Source: a virus. Taken from it: a DNA stretch of 35,981 nucleotides. The DNA is taken from IMG/VR virus record IMGVR_UViG_3300039018_000259, positions 1 to 35,981 of that record; one strand, written 5' to 3'. The notes under the pieces were generated by a model that was not told the origin of the DNA, did not search any database, and was given only the letters and a program-made list of their open reading frames with translations. Each line of letters starts with the position of its first letter. Within the stretch, counting starts at the first letter, position 1. This document shows positions 20,639 to 29,854 of this stretch, one piece after another. Position numbers and translations under genes: made by a program.

Positions 20639-21337
20639 TTATCCGTAACCGGCATTACCGTAAAGTGCTGCACGATCTGAGTTCCCGCTACCTGGAATAA
20701 CTGAATAGTTCGGTCTACCACCACTAATCAAATTCATTAATTGGTTGTTTTGGTAGTTGTTCACACTGCCTTGAATAGCACCACTCCAAGCATTAGCCTG
20801 CCCAAGCTGCCCAGCGCCGTAAGCGTCACCGGCAGCGCGTGTGTTTGCGCCTTGTTGTTGCCCAAAAGCCATGTCGTTTGATGCTTGCCCAGCGGCTGAG
20901 TTTTGGCCCTGCGTAGACACGTTAGACAGGCGGTTAAAGCTGTTTTGAAACTCTTGCGATGCCATGCCTTGCCCGTAGCGTTGCAGCGCTTTTAATGCAC
21001 CACCTGACAAGGTAGAACCCCTAGCGGCTGCACTGTTATCCACTTGCCGCTGACCTTCTTGTAAGCGGAATGCATAACCGGGGTCTTCGCTGGCAAAGTC
21101 AGACGCGGGTTGACCATCCAAGCCGAGCATTCGCGCCAGCCTATTGTTTGCCTGCTCTCCAGACTTGCGCCAAGGCTCTAGGCGTGTTTGTAGGCGTGTT
21201 TGTGCTTCAGCGCGTGCGACTGCGGCTTCTTCGCTTGCTCGTTGTGCTGCGTCAGCCGCCGCGCTTGCTGCTGATCGTGATGCACTAGCGCTGATTAAGC
21301 CGCCTACTATTGGCCCTGCTATTGCTGCTGCTGGCAT
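20639..21337 (-). CDS. DNA transfer/ejection protein (gp7-like)
   Basis: 232 aa, MPAAAIAGPIVGGLISASAS, with a GAAGGAA site. A short hydrophobic Gly/Ala start is followed by a charged helix (AAQRASEEAAVARAEAQTRLQTRLEPWRKSG) and SGGALKALQRYGQGMASQEFQNSFNRL, typical of short podovirus DNA transfer proteins. It is the first of three ejection-protein genes. Confidence 0.7.
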   Translation of the reverse strand: MPAAAIAGPIVGGLISASASRSAASAAADAAQRASEEAAVARAEAQTRLQTRLEPWRKSGEQANNRLARMLGLDGQPASDFASEDPGYAFRLQEGQRQVDNSAAARGSTLSGGALKALQRYGQGMASQEFQNSFNRLSNVSTQGQNSAAGQASNDMAFGQQQGANTRAAGDAYGAGQLGQANAWSGAIQGSVNNYQNNQLMNLISGGRPNYSVIPGSGNSDRAALYGNAGYG

Positions 21338-21789
21338 GTGTGTTCCTTCTTTGTTATACCTAGCTGTGTCATATCTAGGAGTTGTCCGTCTTTTAGAAAA
21401 CTTTGGCGGTTGTTGCCTTCGACAACCATACCGCAGCGCTTGGCATATCTCAAGGCCAGCGCATTTGTTTGTGGCACTTGCGTTACCACCTTTTCGCAAT
21501 TCGTGTTTGCAAAAATCCAGTCAAGCACTAGCTTTCCCGCTTGCTTTGCCTTAGCCCCCCATGCAATGGGTAGAAGGCATGTGTGTATCTCGTAGGTCAC
21601 GCAGTTATGCGGGTGCACTAGGTACATGCCTAGGCTTTGCTCGTCTACAACTTCAAGCCACAGCACTCCGTTTATTGGCGGTGCGTATGTGTCTAGGCTG
21701 CACGAATCGTCAGCCACATGCGGCCAAATAGCGGGATGGGTTACTGTTGCTTTAATCGCTGCTTCGTCCAGTGTCTGGACTATTTGCAT
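21319..21789 (-). CDS. P22 gp14-like GNAT-fold protein (DUF2824 type)
   Basis: 156 aa. It contains CLLPIAWGAKAKQAGKLVLDWIFANTNCEKVVTQVPQTNALALRYAKRCGM, an acetyltransferase (GNAT) core with the N-A-LRYAKRCGM segment of motif B. P22 gp14, a small virion-assembly protein of similar size, belongs to a GNAT-like family and occupies the same gene position between gp26/gp10-type genes and ejection genes. Whether it has enzyme activity is unknown. Confidence 0.65.
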   Translation of the reverse strand: MQIVQTLDEAAIKATVTHPAIWPHVADDSCSLDTYAPPINGVLWLEVVDEQSLGMYLVHPHNCVTYEIHTCLLPIAWGAKAKQAGKLVLDWIFANTNCEKVVTQVPQTNALALRYAKRCGMVVEGNNRQSFLKDGQLLDMTQLGITKKEHTCQQQQ

Positions 21790-22043
21790 TAAACAATCGT
21801 TCCAGCTGCGTCACGCCACACGGCAGGCTTAACCGCCGCTACATAGACCGGCTTGTTTAGCGTTGTGTCGTAATACTGGCGACCAATCCAAAGCTGTGAT
21901 GTGGGTCTTTGCGCTGTAGTGCCTGATTCTTGGCCGGTCAGGATAATCAAGTGCCAGCGACCAAATACAGCTTCCCAACCCATAGTCGGCTTTTTGTCGT
22001 CGCCTACTAGCTCTGTGCCTGCTGGGTAGTCAAATCCACTCAT
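21789..22043 (-). CDS. Small tail/structural protein (84 aa)
   Basis: 84 aa starting MSGFDYPAGTELVGDDKKP at 22043 (ATGA overlap with the gp10-like gene). The C-terminal QLWIGRQYYDTTLNKPVYVAAVKPAVWRDAAG is a short conserved segment of phage tail proteins, a strand-rich 'Y.DTTL.KP..' unit. It sits in the tail-needle gene position but is far too short for a full needle. Confidence 0.6.
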   Translation of the reverse strand: MSGFDYPAGTELVGDDKKPTMGWEAVFGRWHLIILTGQESGTTAQRPTSQLWIGRQYYDTTLNKPVYVAAVKPAVWRDAAGTIV

Positions 22044-23440
22044 TTCAACTTGCCCCAAGCGGCAACAAAGACGGTTTTAACCGGGTCGGTCACTCGGAAT
22101 CTAAAAAGCCAATCACGCGCTCGGCCCAATCGGTTAAACACAGCACGCGCCTTGTACTTTCCCATCGCGCCAATGTCGCGCCATATTTCAGTACCCCATT
22201 CATGCCCACCGTCGCGGCTTATTTGCATCATCAATTGCGGGGCTACGCCTTGGCCTAGGTTTAGGCCAACACCGGATTCCATCTCCAGCCACATGGTAGA
22301 AAACTGCGTAAAGTTACCATTTGATACATGTCGCCCAACAAACTCGCGCACAATCATGGCGCCATCGTCGGTGTATACGCCTTCTTGGAAACGGTACAGC
22401 TTGCCATTTGCGTAGTCGCTCACATAGTTTTTAGACAGTAGCTGCACTTGCATTTCTGCCCTGTGTCTGCCGCTTGTGCCGTATTGAACTTTCGACCAAC
22501 TTTTGCTCTGTCCGTCAAAGAGCCATGATTCGTTAGGCGTTGGAAAATTGATCTGATACATCGCATGCCCGCTGAGCATGTATGTAAAGGCTGTGGCGTC
22601 ACTGGTGGCTGAATACTGACTAAAGATGTAATCCATCTCAGGCGTTGACACAGCCTGCGCAGACGCGCCAGATTGAATGCACACTTGTATTTGCCCTAGG
22701 CGGTTCTTGCGCAGGAATATCAGCGCATCCATGTATTTGCACAGTGAGGCCCTAGCAGCTAAACCCCACTCAATAGCAAATGAACCCACCCGCGCATAGG
22801 GGAAGTCAGCAGCGCCAGAATCACCCCAAAACTCGATTGTCTTATCACCAAATAAGCACAAGCTGCCACTATCTGCAATGACGCGCACTAGGTTGTCCGG
22901 GTCGCTCTCAGCCGTTGCATAGTCCAACGCATCCCAGCTCAAACCGTCATACAACGCGGATATGTAGAACTCGCCACTGTTGGGCTTATTAACCACAAAG
23001 CGACCATTAAAGAATGTGACCGTTACAGCGCCTGGAAAGTCCACATCCGTGATCTGCGCAAAAACTAAGGTATTGAAGTTATAGATATACCCGCTGGTGC
23101 CATCTACTAGCATTAATTGCGTGCCGTTATCAGCAAAGTACACACGCCCGCTGGAAGTGTTTAGTAGCGTACCCAGCACCGTCGTGGTGCCTGCGTTGTT
23201 GATCGAGTACAGCGTAAGGCCAACCACTGCATATAGCACCTCACCACGCTCGTAGATGCCACGGATTGGATTTAGGCCAAAGTTGACAAATACAGACAGC
23301 CCCGGCGTGGGGTACAGCGTGAGAATGTTTTTTTCAGGGTCGCTCTGTACTTCTACATACAGGTTTACCCGGCTTTGAGCATCTACATTGGCAGACTTGC
23401 CTTTATTGCCTAGGCCAAAGAGCGGTACAGGGTTAAGCAT
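22040..23440 (-). CDS. Packaged-DNA stabilization / tail hub protein (gp10-like)
   Basis: 466 aa, close to P22 gp10 (472 aa). Repeating strand-rich blades (GIYERGEVLYAVVGLTLYS, GRFVVNKPNSGEFYISALYDG) and DKTIEFWGDSGAADFPYARV suggest a beta-propeller-like body. It follows the gp4-like adaptor, the same order as in P22. It would bind below the portal and adaptor and close the filled head. Confidence 0.8.
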   Translation of the reverse strand: MLNPVPLFGLGNKGKSANVDAQSRVNLYVEVQSDPEKNILTLYPTPGLSVFVNFGLNPIRGIYERGEVLYAVVGLTLYSINNAGTTTVLGTLLNTSSGRVYFADNGTQLMLVDGTSGYIYNFNTLVFAQITDVDFPGAVTVTFFNGRFVVNKPNSGEFYISALYDGLSWDALDYATAESDPDNLVRVIADSGSLCLFGDKTIEFWGDSGAADFPYARVGSFAIEWGLAARASLCKYMDALIFLRKNRLGQIQVCIQSGASAQAVSTPEMDYIFSQYSATSDATAFTYMLSGHAMYQINFPTPNESWLFDGQSKSWSKVQYGTSGRHRAEMQVQLLSKNYVSDYANGKLYRFQEGVYTDDGAMIVREFVGRHVSNGNFTQFSTMWLEMESGVGLNLGQGVAPQLMMQISRDGGHEWGTEIWRDIGAMGKYKARAVFNRLGRARDWLFRFRVTDPVKTVFVAAWGKLK

Positions 23441-24125
23441 TGCGGTAGTTCACAAAGCCATCCATGGGGATGCCGTAAGGCATAGATAGGCGGGGTACTT
23501 CGGTATTAGTGCGCTTGATAACTTTGCGCGCTTGCATGGCCTTTTTTGTAATGTCAGGAGATACAGGCGCATCAAACTCAGGCCCAATCTCTTGCGCCAA
23601 ACAATACGTCAATGCACGCTCGTAGCCGGGTGGTAGTGTGACCACATCCGTTAGGCTTGCAAACGATTGCAATGCCTTGTTTGACCACAGGTTGAGCGTC
23701 ATGGTCGCACTTGGAACGGGCCAAAGCTGTACCCTAATATTTGGCATATTTGGCAAAACGTGCAGTATTGTTGGGATGCCTTGTGTGGTTTTTGTTGGAA
23801 TTTTCTCGTAGTCAGTCAGTGTAAAAATGGAAAGTGGATAATCAACGCCTTCAAACTGAATGTGTGAAGCTTCCAAAACCTCTACAGGTCTTTCGGTAAT
23901 CGTTTGGCCACTTGGCCCTACTGTATGGGAAACTACACCAGCACTAAAGTTTATTACATTGAGCGTTTTTGCATAAATGAAAAGGTTTTCATTTGACCAC
24001 GACTCCACCATTGCATTAAGCGCAAACAATGCTTCAGCGCTTTCGTCTGCTGATGGCGTTTCTCCAATGGAGTAAACACCAAGCAGCCGCATTGACCGCT
24101 TGATAATGTCTAACGCTGTTGTCAC
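23433..24125 (-). CDS. Head-to-tail adaptor (P22 gp4-like)
   Basis: 230 aa, MTTALDIIKRSMRLLGVYSIGETPSADESAEALFALNAMVESWS. This is the helical start of the P22 tail accessory factor family (P22_Tail-4), followed by YERALTYCLAQEIGPEFDAPVSP, which is conserved too. It binds the portal and starts tail assembly. It overlaps the gp10-like gene by 8 bp. Confidence 0.85.
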   Translation of the reverse strand: MTTALDIIKRSMRLLGVYSIGETPSADESAEALFALNAMVESWSNENLFIYAKTLNVINFSAGVVSHTVGPSGQTITERPVEVLEASHIQFEGVDYPLSIFTLTDYEKIPTKTTQGIPTILHVLPNMPNIRVQLWPVPSATMTLNLWSNKALQSFASLTDVVTLPPGYERALTYCLAQEIGPEFDAPVSPDITKKAMQARKVIKRTNTEVPRLSMPYGIPMDGFVNYRNA

Positions 24126-24287
24126 TTAGTCAGCCTTTGCGGGGCGACCGCGTTTTGGCTTGTCAGCCACTTCACCAGTTAAAGCGAGTTCTGCTTCTTT
24201 GTCTTCACAAAGTACAGGCTCGTTCTCTCCAACAGTCACCCACTTGGGGAACTCTTGGAAAACATAGGGGGTTGTATCTTCTTGCAT
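24126..24287 (-). CDS. Small acidic protein with basic tail (53 aa)
   Basis: 53 aa, MQEDTTPYVFQEFPKWVTVG ending DKPKRGRPAKAD, with an AGGA ribosome site. Short proteins with a PKRGRPAK tail are frequent between head and adaptor genes. The tail resembles an AT-hook. Function unknown. Confidence 0.65.
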   Translation of the reverse strand: MQEDTTPYVFQEFPKWVTVGENEPVLCEDKEAELALTGEVADKPKRGRPAKAD

Positions 24288-24295
24288 GATGTTTC

Positions 24296-24754
24296 CTACA
24301 AGCTAAAGCCGTGGGCCACTACTGCGGCATTGGTGTTGCCAGCGCCAAGGGCAGGCAAAGACACCACAATTGCGGTATTAACCGCAGATGCGGGTAATGG
24401 TGGGTTGAACTCGATAATCAATGGGGTGAGTCCGACCGTTGCACCAGTGGGCGCGGCTACGGAATAGGTAGCAGTACCACCTAATAGGCCGGTAATAGTG
24501 AGTGAAACCACACTGCCAACGGTAGCGCCAGCGCCTGTGACTTCAAAGCCAGCGATATAACTCAGCCGTGAAGCTGTGGCGGGAATGGTTGCGGCTGCGG
24601 TTGCGTTGGCTACGTTACCGCTGGAAAAAGTTGTTGCAGGGCCATAACCCTGATAAACCATCGTCGTGCCATCGTAGGCCCACGGCCCTGCACCATCATT
24701 TCGCGTGTAGAAACCGGACTGGTTTCCAACAAAGTTTTTTGGGATTGAAGCCAT
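24296..24754 (-). CDS. Structural protein, probable head decoration/fibre (152 aa)
   Basis: 152 aa, MASIPKNFVGNQSGFYTRND, then an almost pure Thr/Ala/Gly/Val strand region. Composition and place after the coat gene suggest a surface protein of the head. No named family recognised. Confidence 0.6.
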   Translation of the reverse strand: MASIPKNFVGNQSGFYTRNDGAGPWAYDGTTMVYQGYGPATTFSSGNVANATAAATIPATASRLSYIAGFEVTGAGATVGSVVSLTITGLLGGTATYSVAAPTGATVGLTPLIIEFNPPLPASAVNTAIVVSLPALGAGNTNAAVVAHGFSL

Positions 24755-24762
24755 TTTTATCC

Positions 24763-24792
24763 TTAAAAAGCAGGGAGCCGAAGCCCCCCGCT
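24763..24792 (-). terminator. Intrinsic terminator after the 235-aa structural gene
   Basis: Minus-strand stem of about 9 bp: 24783-24791 pairs with 24770-24778, with G-U pairs and a CUUCGG-type loop. TTTTT follows (24765-24769). It separates the two decoration-type genes. Confidence 0.65.
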
Positions 24793-24801
24793 AGTTACAA
24801 C

Positions 24802-25509
24802 TTAGACCGTGTACAACTGAACCACGCAACCTACAGCGGTTGTGAAAGTGGTCGGGATTGTCAACGTAGCAGGCACCGTGCCAAAAGTACCTGTTGAAGA
24901 AGTTGTCATTACATTAGCGCCGTTGGCCGCAACAAGTTTGTTAGTGGTCGCAGTGGTGCCGTTGGATTGAACGCCGATAAAGTAACGACCCGGTGCCAGA
25001 GTTACAGGCACAAGGAAGTCACGATTTTGGAACGTAGATGCACTAGCAGACAACGTGCCCGCGACAGCACTATTGGCAATCAGTGCACCATTGGAGCCGT
25101 AAAGCGCCACTAGCATGTTGTCGGTTCCAACAGTGGTTCCATTGAGTACGCCTGCACCTTTCCAGGTGTTCCAGTACGGAACAAAAATTTCCGTCAAGTT
25201 CATGGTTCCAGCCACATGTACGGACGAAGTACCCACCGCAGTCAGTGCCGCACCACCCAAAGACACGCAAGGCAGGATTGCCGGGCCTTGCAAAGTAACT
25301 GGATTGCTTTGTCCAGCTTGAGGCATCAAAGCGATATTGCCGCCCTGTGTGACATAGCCAGCCGGGGCACCAACAACCGAAGCTGCAGCGGTGGTTATTG
25401 ATGCGGTGGCCAATCCTTGTGCGATCAACGCTGCTTCTGTGGAGTCTGGAAGGGTAACGATAGCGCCAGAGGCATAGCCTGCATAAGCGCGAAGAAGAGT
25501 AACTGCCAT
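24802..25509 (-). CDS. Structural protein, probable head decoration (235 aa)
   Basis: Starts MAVTLLRAYAGYASGAIVTL at 25509 with an AGGA site. The first 35 residues (DSTEAALIAQGLA) resemble the short N-terminal domain found in several phage head-fibre and decoration proteins. The rest is strand rich with PYWNTWKGAGVLNG and VTLAPGRYFIGVQSNG, a jelly-roll-like carbohydrate- or protein-binding module. It lies directly after the coat gene and a terminator. Confidence 0.6.
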   Translation of the reverse strand: MAVTLLRAYAGYASGAIVTLPDSTEAALIAQGLATASITTAAASVVGAPAGYVTQGGNIALMPQAGQSNPVTLQGPAILPCVSLGGAALTAVGTSSVHVAGTMNLTEIFVPYWNTWKGAGVLNGTTVGTDNMLVALYGSNGALIANSAVAGTLSASASTFQNRDFLVPVTLAPGRYFIGVQSNGTTATTNKLVAANGANVMTTSSTGTFGTVPATLTIPTTFTTAVGCVVQLYTV

Positions 25510-25534
25510 GATATTTTCCTTTGAAAAGAGTTGA

Positions 25535-25553
25535 GAAAGCCCCCGAAGGGGCA
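25535..25553 (-). terminator. Intrinsic terminator after the coat gene
   Basis: GCCCC-TTCG-GGGGC stem on the minus strand (25539-25552) followed by TTTCTC. UUCG is a very stable tetraloop. It would reduce transcription beyond the coat gene. The T-run is short. Confidence 0.6.
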
Positions 25554-25562
25554 TTCAATTGG

Positions 25563-26771
25563 TTAGGCTACGATCTTGCAGGCCAATTCGGGATACGTTG
25601 CCGCCCATCCGAATAGCACGTCAAGTCGCATGATGTTGTTGTCGTTCACACCGTCATAGAACTGAGTCACTTTCACAGTGAATCCGTCATCAGACATTTG
25701 TGTGACCTTTGCACCTGTGCCGTTCATTGGCTCGTACATGGGAACCATTGCCAAGGTGAAAGCGTCGCGGTGATACAACACGTTAGTGTCATAAGAGGCA
25801 GATGCAGCACCCAAGAAAGTGATTACTGCCGAGTTAGCGGGCGATGCGGTCACGTTCTGGAATGGGCCAGAGGTAACGATTGCAGGGCTGATTGAGAACG
25901 ATGTTCCGCCGTTGGCTACGTTGGCGGTCAGAACGAACTGCTGCGCCGAACCAGTATCTTGGCGAGACTGTGGGTTGACAGCGTTCACACCACCAATAAT
26001 GAAAACAGAGCCAGCCGTAGCCGTACCAGTAATCGCGTTCACAGTCAAAGTAGCGCCTGTTTGACCGGCACCGTTAACCGTATTGGCAGCCAGTACAGTC
26101 GTGCCGTTGGTGTGGCGTGACACGTTTTGATCAAGTGCAACACTCAAGCCCAAGCCTTCGACATACATGCCAGAGCTGTATTGCTTGCTTATAGTGGATT
26201 GATTGTTGAACAAACCAGCCATACCAGTGACCAAAGAGGCGTTCATCAGTGGGTTAACCACCAATGCGCGCTGCATGTCACGGGGTGCGCCCATTTCGTC
26301 CAGCTTTTGCTGTCCAGCCAAAACGGTGCTTAGTGCCAATGCTTGTGTATTGGGCACAGTACCCACAGCGCCTACGGCGTTGTACACAGCGCGGCGAGCA
26401 AGATCAAGGCCTTGGCGGTCGATCTCATTCACCACAGCAGCAACACCGGCTTGCATCTTTTGCTCAAACTGTTGAACGGACAAAGTGCGCTCAAAGCTGG
26501 TGAAAGACAAGTCAGTACCGCCTTGTGAGAGGGTCAGCGGAATGCTGGTCTCAGTGGTAGCTTGAGGCACCGACACACGGCCTGCGCGGTAAGTATAGCG
26601 TGGTGGGCGCTTGATGTTGATGGTTTGACCGGGAGAGTAGCCACGGCCTTGATTCGAGCCGAACTCGCTCTCAAAGTCGCGGTTTACGTTCTTGGCAAAA
26701 CCAAGCATGTTTTGGAGAATCGCCAAGGCTTCTTTTGCCACCAGCGAGGAGGTAACGAGTACGTTAGACAT
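25563..26771 (-). CDS. Major capsid protein (P22 gp5-like)
   Basis: 402 aa (P22 coat is 430 aa). MSNVLVTSSLVAKEALAILQNMLGFAKNVNRDFESEF, then PGQTINIKRPPRY, and RVSVPQATTETSIPLTLSQ are the N-arm and first strands typical of P22-type coat proteins. VLYHRDAFTLAMVPMYEP occurs near the C-terminal part. It builds the T=7 head on the scaffold encoded just upstream. Portal, scaffold and coat are in P22 order. Confidence 0.9.
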   Translation of the reverse strand: MSNVLVTSSLVAKEALAILQNMLGFAKNVNRDFESEFGSNQGRGYSPGQTINIKRPPRYTYRAGRVSVPQATTETSIPLTLSQGGTDLSFTSFERTLSVQQFEQKMQAGVAAVVNEIDRQGLDLARRAVYNAVGAVGTVPNTQALALSTVLAGQQKLDEMGAPRDMQRALVVNPLMNASLVTGMAGLFNNQSTISKQYSSGMYVEGLGLSVALDQNVSRHTNGTTVLAANTVNGAGQTGATLTVNAITGTATAGSVFIIGGVNAVNPQSRQDTGSAQQFVLTANVANGGTSFSISPAIVTSGPFQNVTASPANSAVITFLGAASASYDTNVLYHRDAFTLAMVPMYEPMNGTGAKVTQMSDDGFTVKVTQFYDGVNDNNIMRLDVLFGWAATYPELACKIVA

Positions 26772-26798
26772 TTGGTTTATTCCTTATAAAAAATTGAG

Positions 26799-27587
26799 TT
26801 AACGTGCCCAACGTGCGCCCTGCTTTGCTCGCATTGCTTTGTAGCTAGCGAAATCGGCAGAACTCAAATCGAGCGATGTGCCACCACGCGAACCCGATAC
26901 GGGGCTGATAGGTGGGCTTGCTTTGGTTGTCTTGGGAGATTGTTGGAGCTTTACTTCTAACTTTCCAAGCTCTACGGCTTGACGTGCGTCTGAGAGTTTT
27001 GCGATGCGCTCGACTTCTTCGGGGTTGGCACTCATGTACGCCATCAACTGCGGGGCAACATCACTTTCGATCAGTACCGCTGCGATTGACTTTGTAAGTG
27101 GCAGTTCATCAAAGCTCTCTCGGTCAAAGCCTGCGACCTTTTCCGCTTTCGCGTAAATGTCTTCGGTCTTTTTCCATAGCTCTGCTTGTGATTGCCGCGT
27201 GGCATCTTGCGCCTTGGCAGTGTCACGCTGTTGCAGCTTGTATTCCACCTTGGCATCAATCCATTCAGCATCACTTGCGAACTGGTCGCGTGTCGGCTCG
27301 TTTGATGTTTGGCGTTGTACTGGCTGGGTTCGCGTTACCGCTTCCAATGCTTCCCGATAAGCCTCTTTTGCGCGTCTTTCGGCTCTTGCTTCAGACTTGG
27401 CCAACCGCTTTTGCAGAATTTCATCTAACTCTTTTTGAGTAAACGTCTTTTCCGCAGCCGGAGCTTCTTTCTCAGCGTCGGGGGTCTCCGTATCCTGTTC
27501 GCTGGTCTCTGTTTTTACCTGTTCAGTTTCAGGGGTTGTTGCTTCGATTGTTTCGGGCGCAACTGAGCCTGTCTCGTTTTCAGACAT
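26799..27587 (-). CDS. Scaffolding protein (P22 gp8-like)
   Basis: 262 aa. A Glu/Thr-rich acidic start (ETEQVKTETSEQDTETPDAE), a highly charged helical middle with KTFTQKELDEILQKRLAKSEARAERR, and a basic C-terminus (KAMRAKQGARWAR) that should bind the coat protein. Composition and position between portal and coat identify the scaffold. Confidence 0.8.
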   Translation of the reverse strand: MSENETGSVAPETIEATTPETEQVKTETSEQDTETPDAEKEAPAAEKTFTQKELDEILQKRLAKSEARAERRAKEAYREALEAVTRTQPVQRQTSNEPTRDQFASDAEWIDAKVEYKLQQRDTAKAQDATRQSQAELWKKTEDIYAKAEKVAGFDRESFDELPLTKSIAAVLIESDVAPQLMAYMSANPEEVERIAKLSDARQAVELGKLEVKLQQSPKTTKASPPISPVSGSRGGTSLDLSSADFASYKAMRAKQGARWAR

Positions 27588-27634
27588 TTAACTTACCTTC
27601 CGTTGGGAACCCCGATGCGCTCGGGTAGCGACCT

Positions 27635-29854
27635 CTATTGAGGCGGTTGCAGGCCTTCTTCAGGCGTAAAAAAAGCCCCTTGTGGGGCTTCTTGTTCAAT
27701 CTGTTGTCCTAGCATTTCAGGCGGCTCGCCATATTCAGGCATTTCAGGCTCTTCTTCATATACCTCTTGCACTGACTCAGCAGGCGCTGGCGCTTCTAAT
27801 AGTTGCTGCACAGTCTGCATAACCAAAGCTTGCACTTGCTCTGGTGTCATGGCTGCACCAAGTACCTTTAGGCGGTTGGTTTCAGCGTCAAAAGCCTTAA
27901 TGCCTAGCTCGGCTTGCTTGCTATTGCTTTCAGCCTCTAGTTCATCAGCGTGCTTGGCCGCAGCCTCTAGCGCTTGGCCTAATTGCTCTACTTGCTGCTG
28001 CATTTCCTGCATTTGCTGCTGCACCTGTGGCGGCAACTCTTGCTCGCCTTCTTTTTTGTCCAGCAAGTTAGGCGGTAACGTCTTTTCAAGCCGTTTCGCC
28101 ATCTCTTCGGCCATTGGGAAGTCATACGAGCGCATCACAATATCGCCAGCTACTTGCATGATCTGCGGGTTGCGGTTGGTTAGCTCTGTGAGCGTATCTG
28201 CGGCCTCTTGGCGTTGGGTTTGATAGCTTGGCCCTGTGCTAATAGCCACGTCATAGCGGCCCATGAGCGGGTTGAATATCTTTTGTATCTCTCCAGCTTC
28301 GTCGCCCTGCGCTTCGCCATAAGGCTGCTGCATCTCAGGGTCTAGCACAGCTTTAGATTCTTTGCCATCCAAACCGAGTATGCGCACAATGCGTTTGGTG
28401 TCATAAATCTTGGGTATCAGGTCAACCAGTACGCGCATTTCATACGTTAGAGCGCGGGCTAGGTTGTCAGGGAAATGGAATGTTGCAATCTCGCCTTGTG
28501 CTTTTAGGCGCTGGATGCCTACACCACTGGCCGCCTCAGACTTAATGCCAAAGTTTGCATTTTGTTGGCCAGATGCTGCGCGCATTTCCTCGGTGGACAG
28601 TTGCAGCATTTGCACCTGTGCGCTAGGCATAACGGCAGGAGCTTGGCGCTCTGGCTTGGGCAGTTGCCGCCCTTCCTCGTCGTAGGCATTCCACGGCAAA
28701 TAGGCGCGGTTTTCAAGGTTCGCAGCGCCCCAAATATCTTCGAAGTTCTCGATTGATTCAGACGATGCCAAATACGGCACTTTGTTTTGCAGTGCCAACG
28801 TTTCCACAGATGCGCTGTACGAGTAATTCACCATGCGCGCCGGGTCTTTGAGGTCGCGCACAATGCCCTTGCGCACAATCTCGCCGTTTACGTTTAGCTC
28901 TTTGCCTACAACTGTAATGATGGGCAGATAGCTACCGGGCCATTCTTTTTTATCTACCGGCTCAGTCTCGCCGCCTACTAACTTACACCAGTACCATTGC
29001 TTTGTTTTAGTCTCGCGCTGGTTCACAATGGCAAACACTTGCCCATCAAGTAGCGTTAAGAACTTGCCTGCAATCTTTGCGCCTTCTGGCAGCTTAGATT
29101 TAAGCGCTGTAGTACCGTCGCCCAGCAATAGCAGGGTATCTGGAACAAAGTCGCAATAGAAGTATTCGGCAATCCGAATCATGTCCTTTTGCACCCAGCC
29201 ACGGTCACCGTCTTGCGCCCAGCTTGAAGGGTCAAGATCGGGAAACTCTAGCTTGCATTCTTCGGGGCTTAGGTCTTCAAAGATAAAGCCCCACTTAGCA
29301 TCGGAGCGGTCAGGCTCTATGGCATCCGGGTCGATATAGACAAGCTGCGGGTTTACCAGTGGCTTAATCGTGATTACTTGGTCGAAGCTGGTCTCAGTCT
29401 CGTACTCATTCAGAACGCGCCAATATCCTTCACCACCGTAGATGGCGTGTTCTGCGGCTATGTCGTGCGCTGTGTCTGCATTGCTGTAGCTCTGGATAGA
29501 ACGGCATAACCCGCCCAATATCTCTGCTGTGTCAGGGTCTGCTAGGTTATCAACAGGCAGCACGCGCCCACTAGGACGATTCTGGCGAATGCTATTGATG
29601 ATTTGGTTGCAGTGCTGCGCTGTCAGGTTGATTGTGAGACAAGGCTTTTTTTGCACCTCGGCGCGGCTTGTGTACACATCCTCGGGCCATTGCCAATTGT
29701 TTTCACTGTCACCCATCACAAAACGAGTGTCTGCAATAGCTTGCTGGCGCAATGTGTCGTATGCATCACGGGCGCGTTGATAGCGCTTGCGTGCAATGTC
29801 AACGATGGATTGTTTGCCTTCGTCTTTATCCACGGATGGCCTCCGATACAGCAC
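27635..29854 (-). CDS. Portal protein (P22 gp1-like)
   Basis: 739 aa (P22 portal is 725 aa). Conserved parts include DSENNWQWPEDVYTSR, KPCLTINLTAQHCNQIINSIRQNRP and NANFGIKSEAASGVGIQRLK. It ends in a long Gln/Glu-rich helical barrel domain (VQQQMQEMQQQVEQLG). The dodecameric ring is the packaging channel. A full intrinsic terminator is embedded in the last codons of the gene. Confidence 0.9.
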   Translation of the reverse strand: MLYRRPSVDKDEGKQSIVDIARKRYQRARDAYDTLRQQAIADTRFVMGDSENNWQWPEDVYTSRAEVQKKPCLTINLTAQHCNQIINSIRQNRPSGRVLPVDNLADPDTAEILGGLCRSIQSYSNADTAHDIAAEHAIYGGEGYWRVLNEYETETSFDQVITIKPLVNPQLVYIDPDAIEPDRSDAKWGFIFEDLSPEECKLEFPDLDPSSWAQDGDRGWVQKDMIRIAEYFYCDFVPDTLLLLGDGTTALKSKLPEGAKIAGKFLTLLDGQVFAIVNQRETKTKQWYWCKLVGGETEPVDKKEWPGSYLPIITVVGKELNVNGEIVRKGIVRDLKDPARMVNYSYSASVETLALQNKVPYLASSESIENFEDIWGAANLENRAYLPWNAYDEEGRQLPKPERQAPAVMPSAQVQMLQLSTEEMRAASGQQNANFGIKSEAASGVGIQRLKAQGEIATFHFPDNLARALTYEMRVLVDLIPKIYDTKRIVRILGLDGKESKAVLDPEMQQPYGEAQGDEAGEIQKIFNPLMGRYDVAISTGPSYQTQRQEAADTLTELTNRNPQIMQVAGDIVMRSYDFPMAEEMAKRLEKTLPPNLLDKKEGEQELPPQVQQQMQEMQQQVEQLGQALEAAAKHADELEAESNSKQAELGIKAFDAETNRLKVLGAAMTPEQVQALVMQTVQQLLEAPAPAESVQEVYEEEPEMPEYGEPPEMLGQQIEQEAPQGAFFTPEEGLQPPQ
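27668..27690 (-). terminator. Intrinsic terminator inside the 3' end of the portal gene
   Basis: Minus-strand stem AAGCCCC-ACAA-GGGGCTT (27673-27690) is followed at once by seven T (27668-27674, overlapping the stem end). It is textbook and lies about 33 bp before the portal stop, so it encodes part of APQGAFFTPEEG. A polymerase stopping here would give a portal mRNA without a stop codon and no scaffold or coat transcript. Confidence 0.75.
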
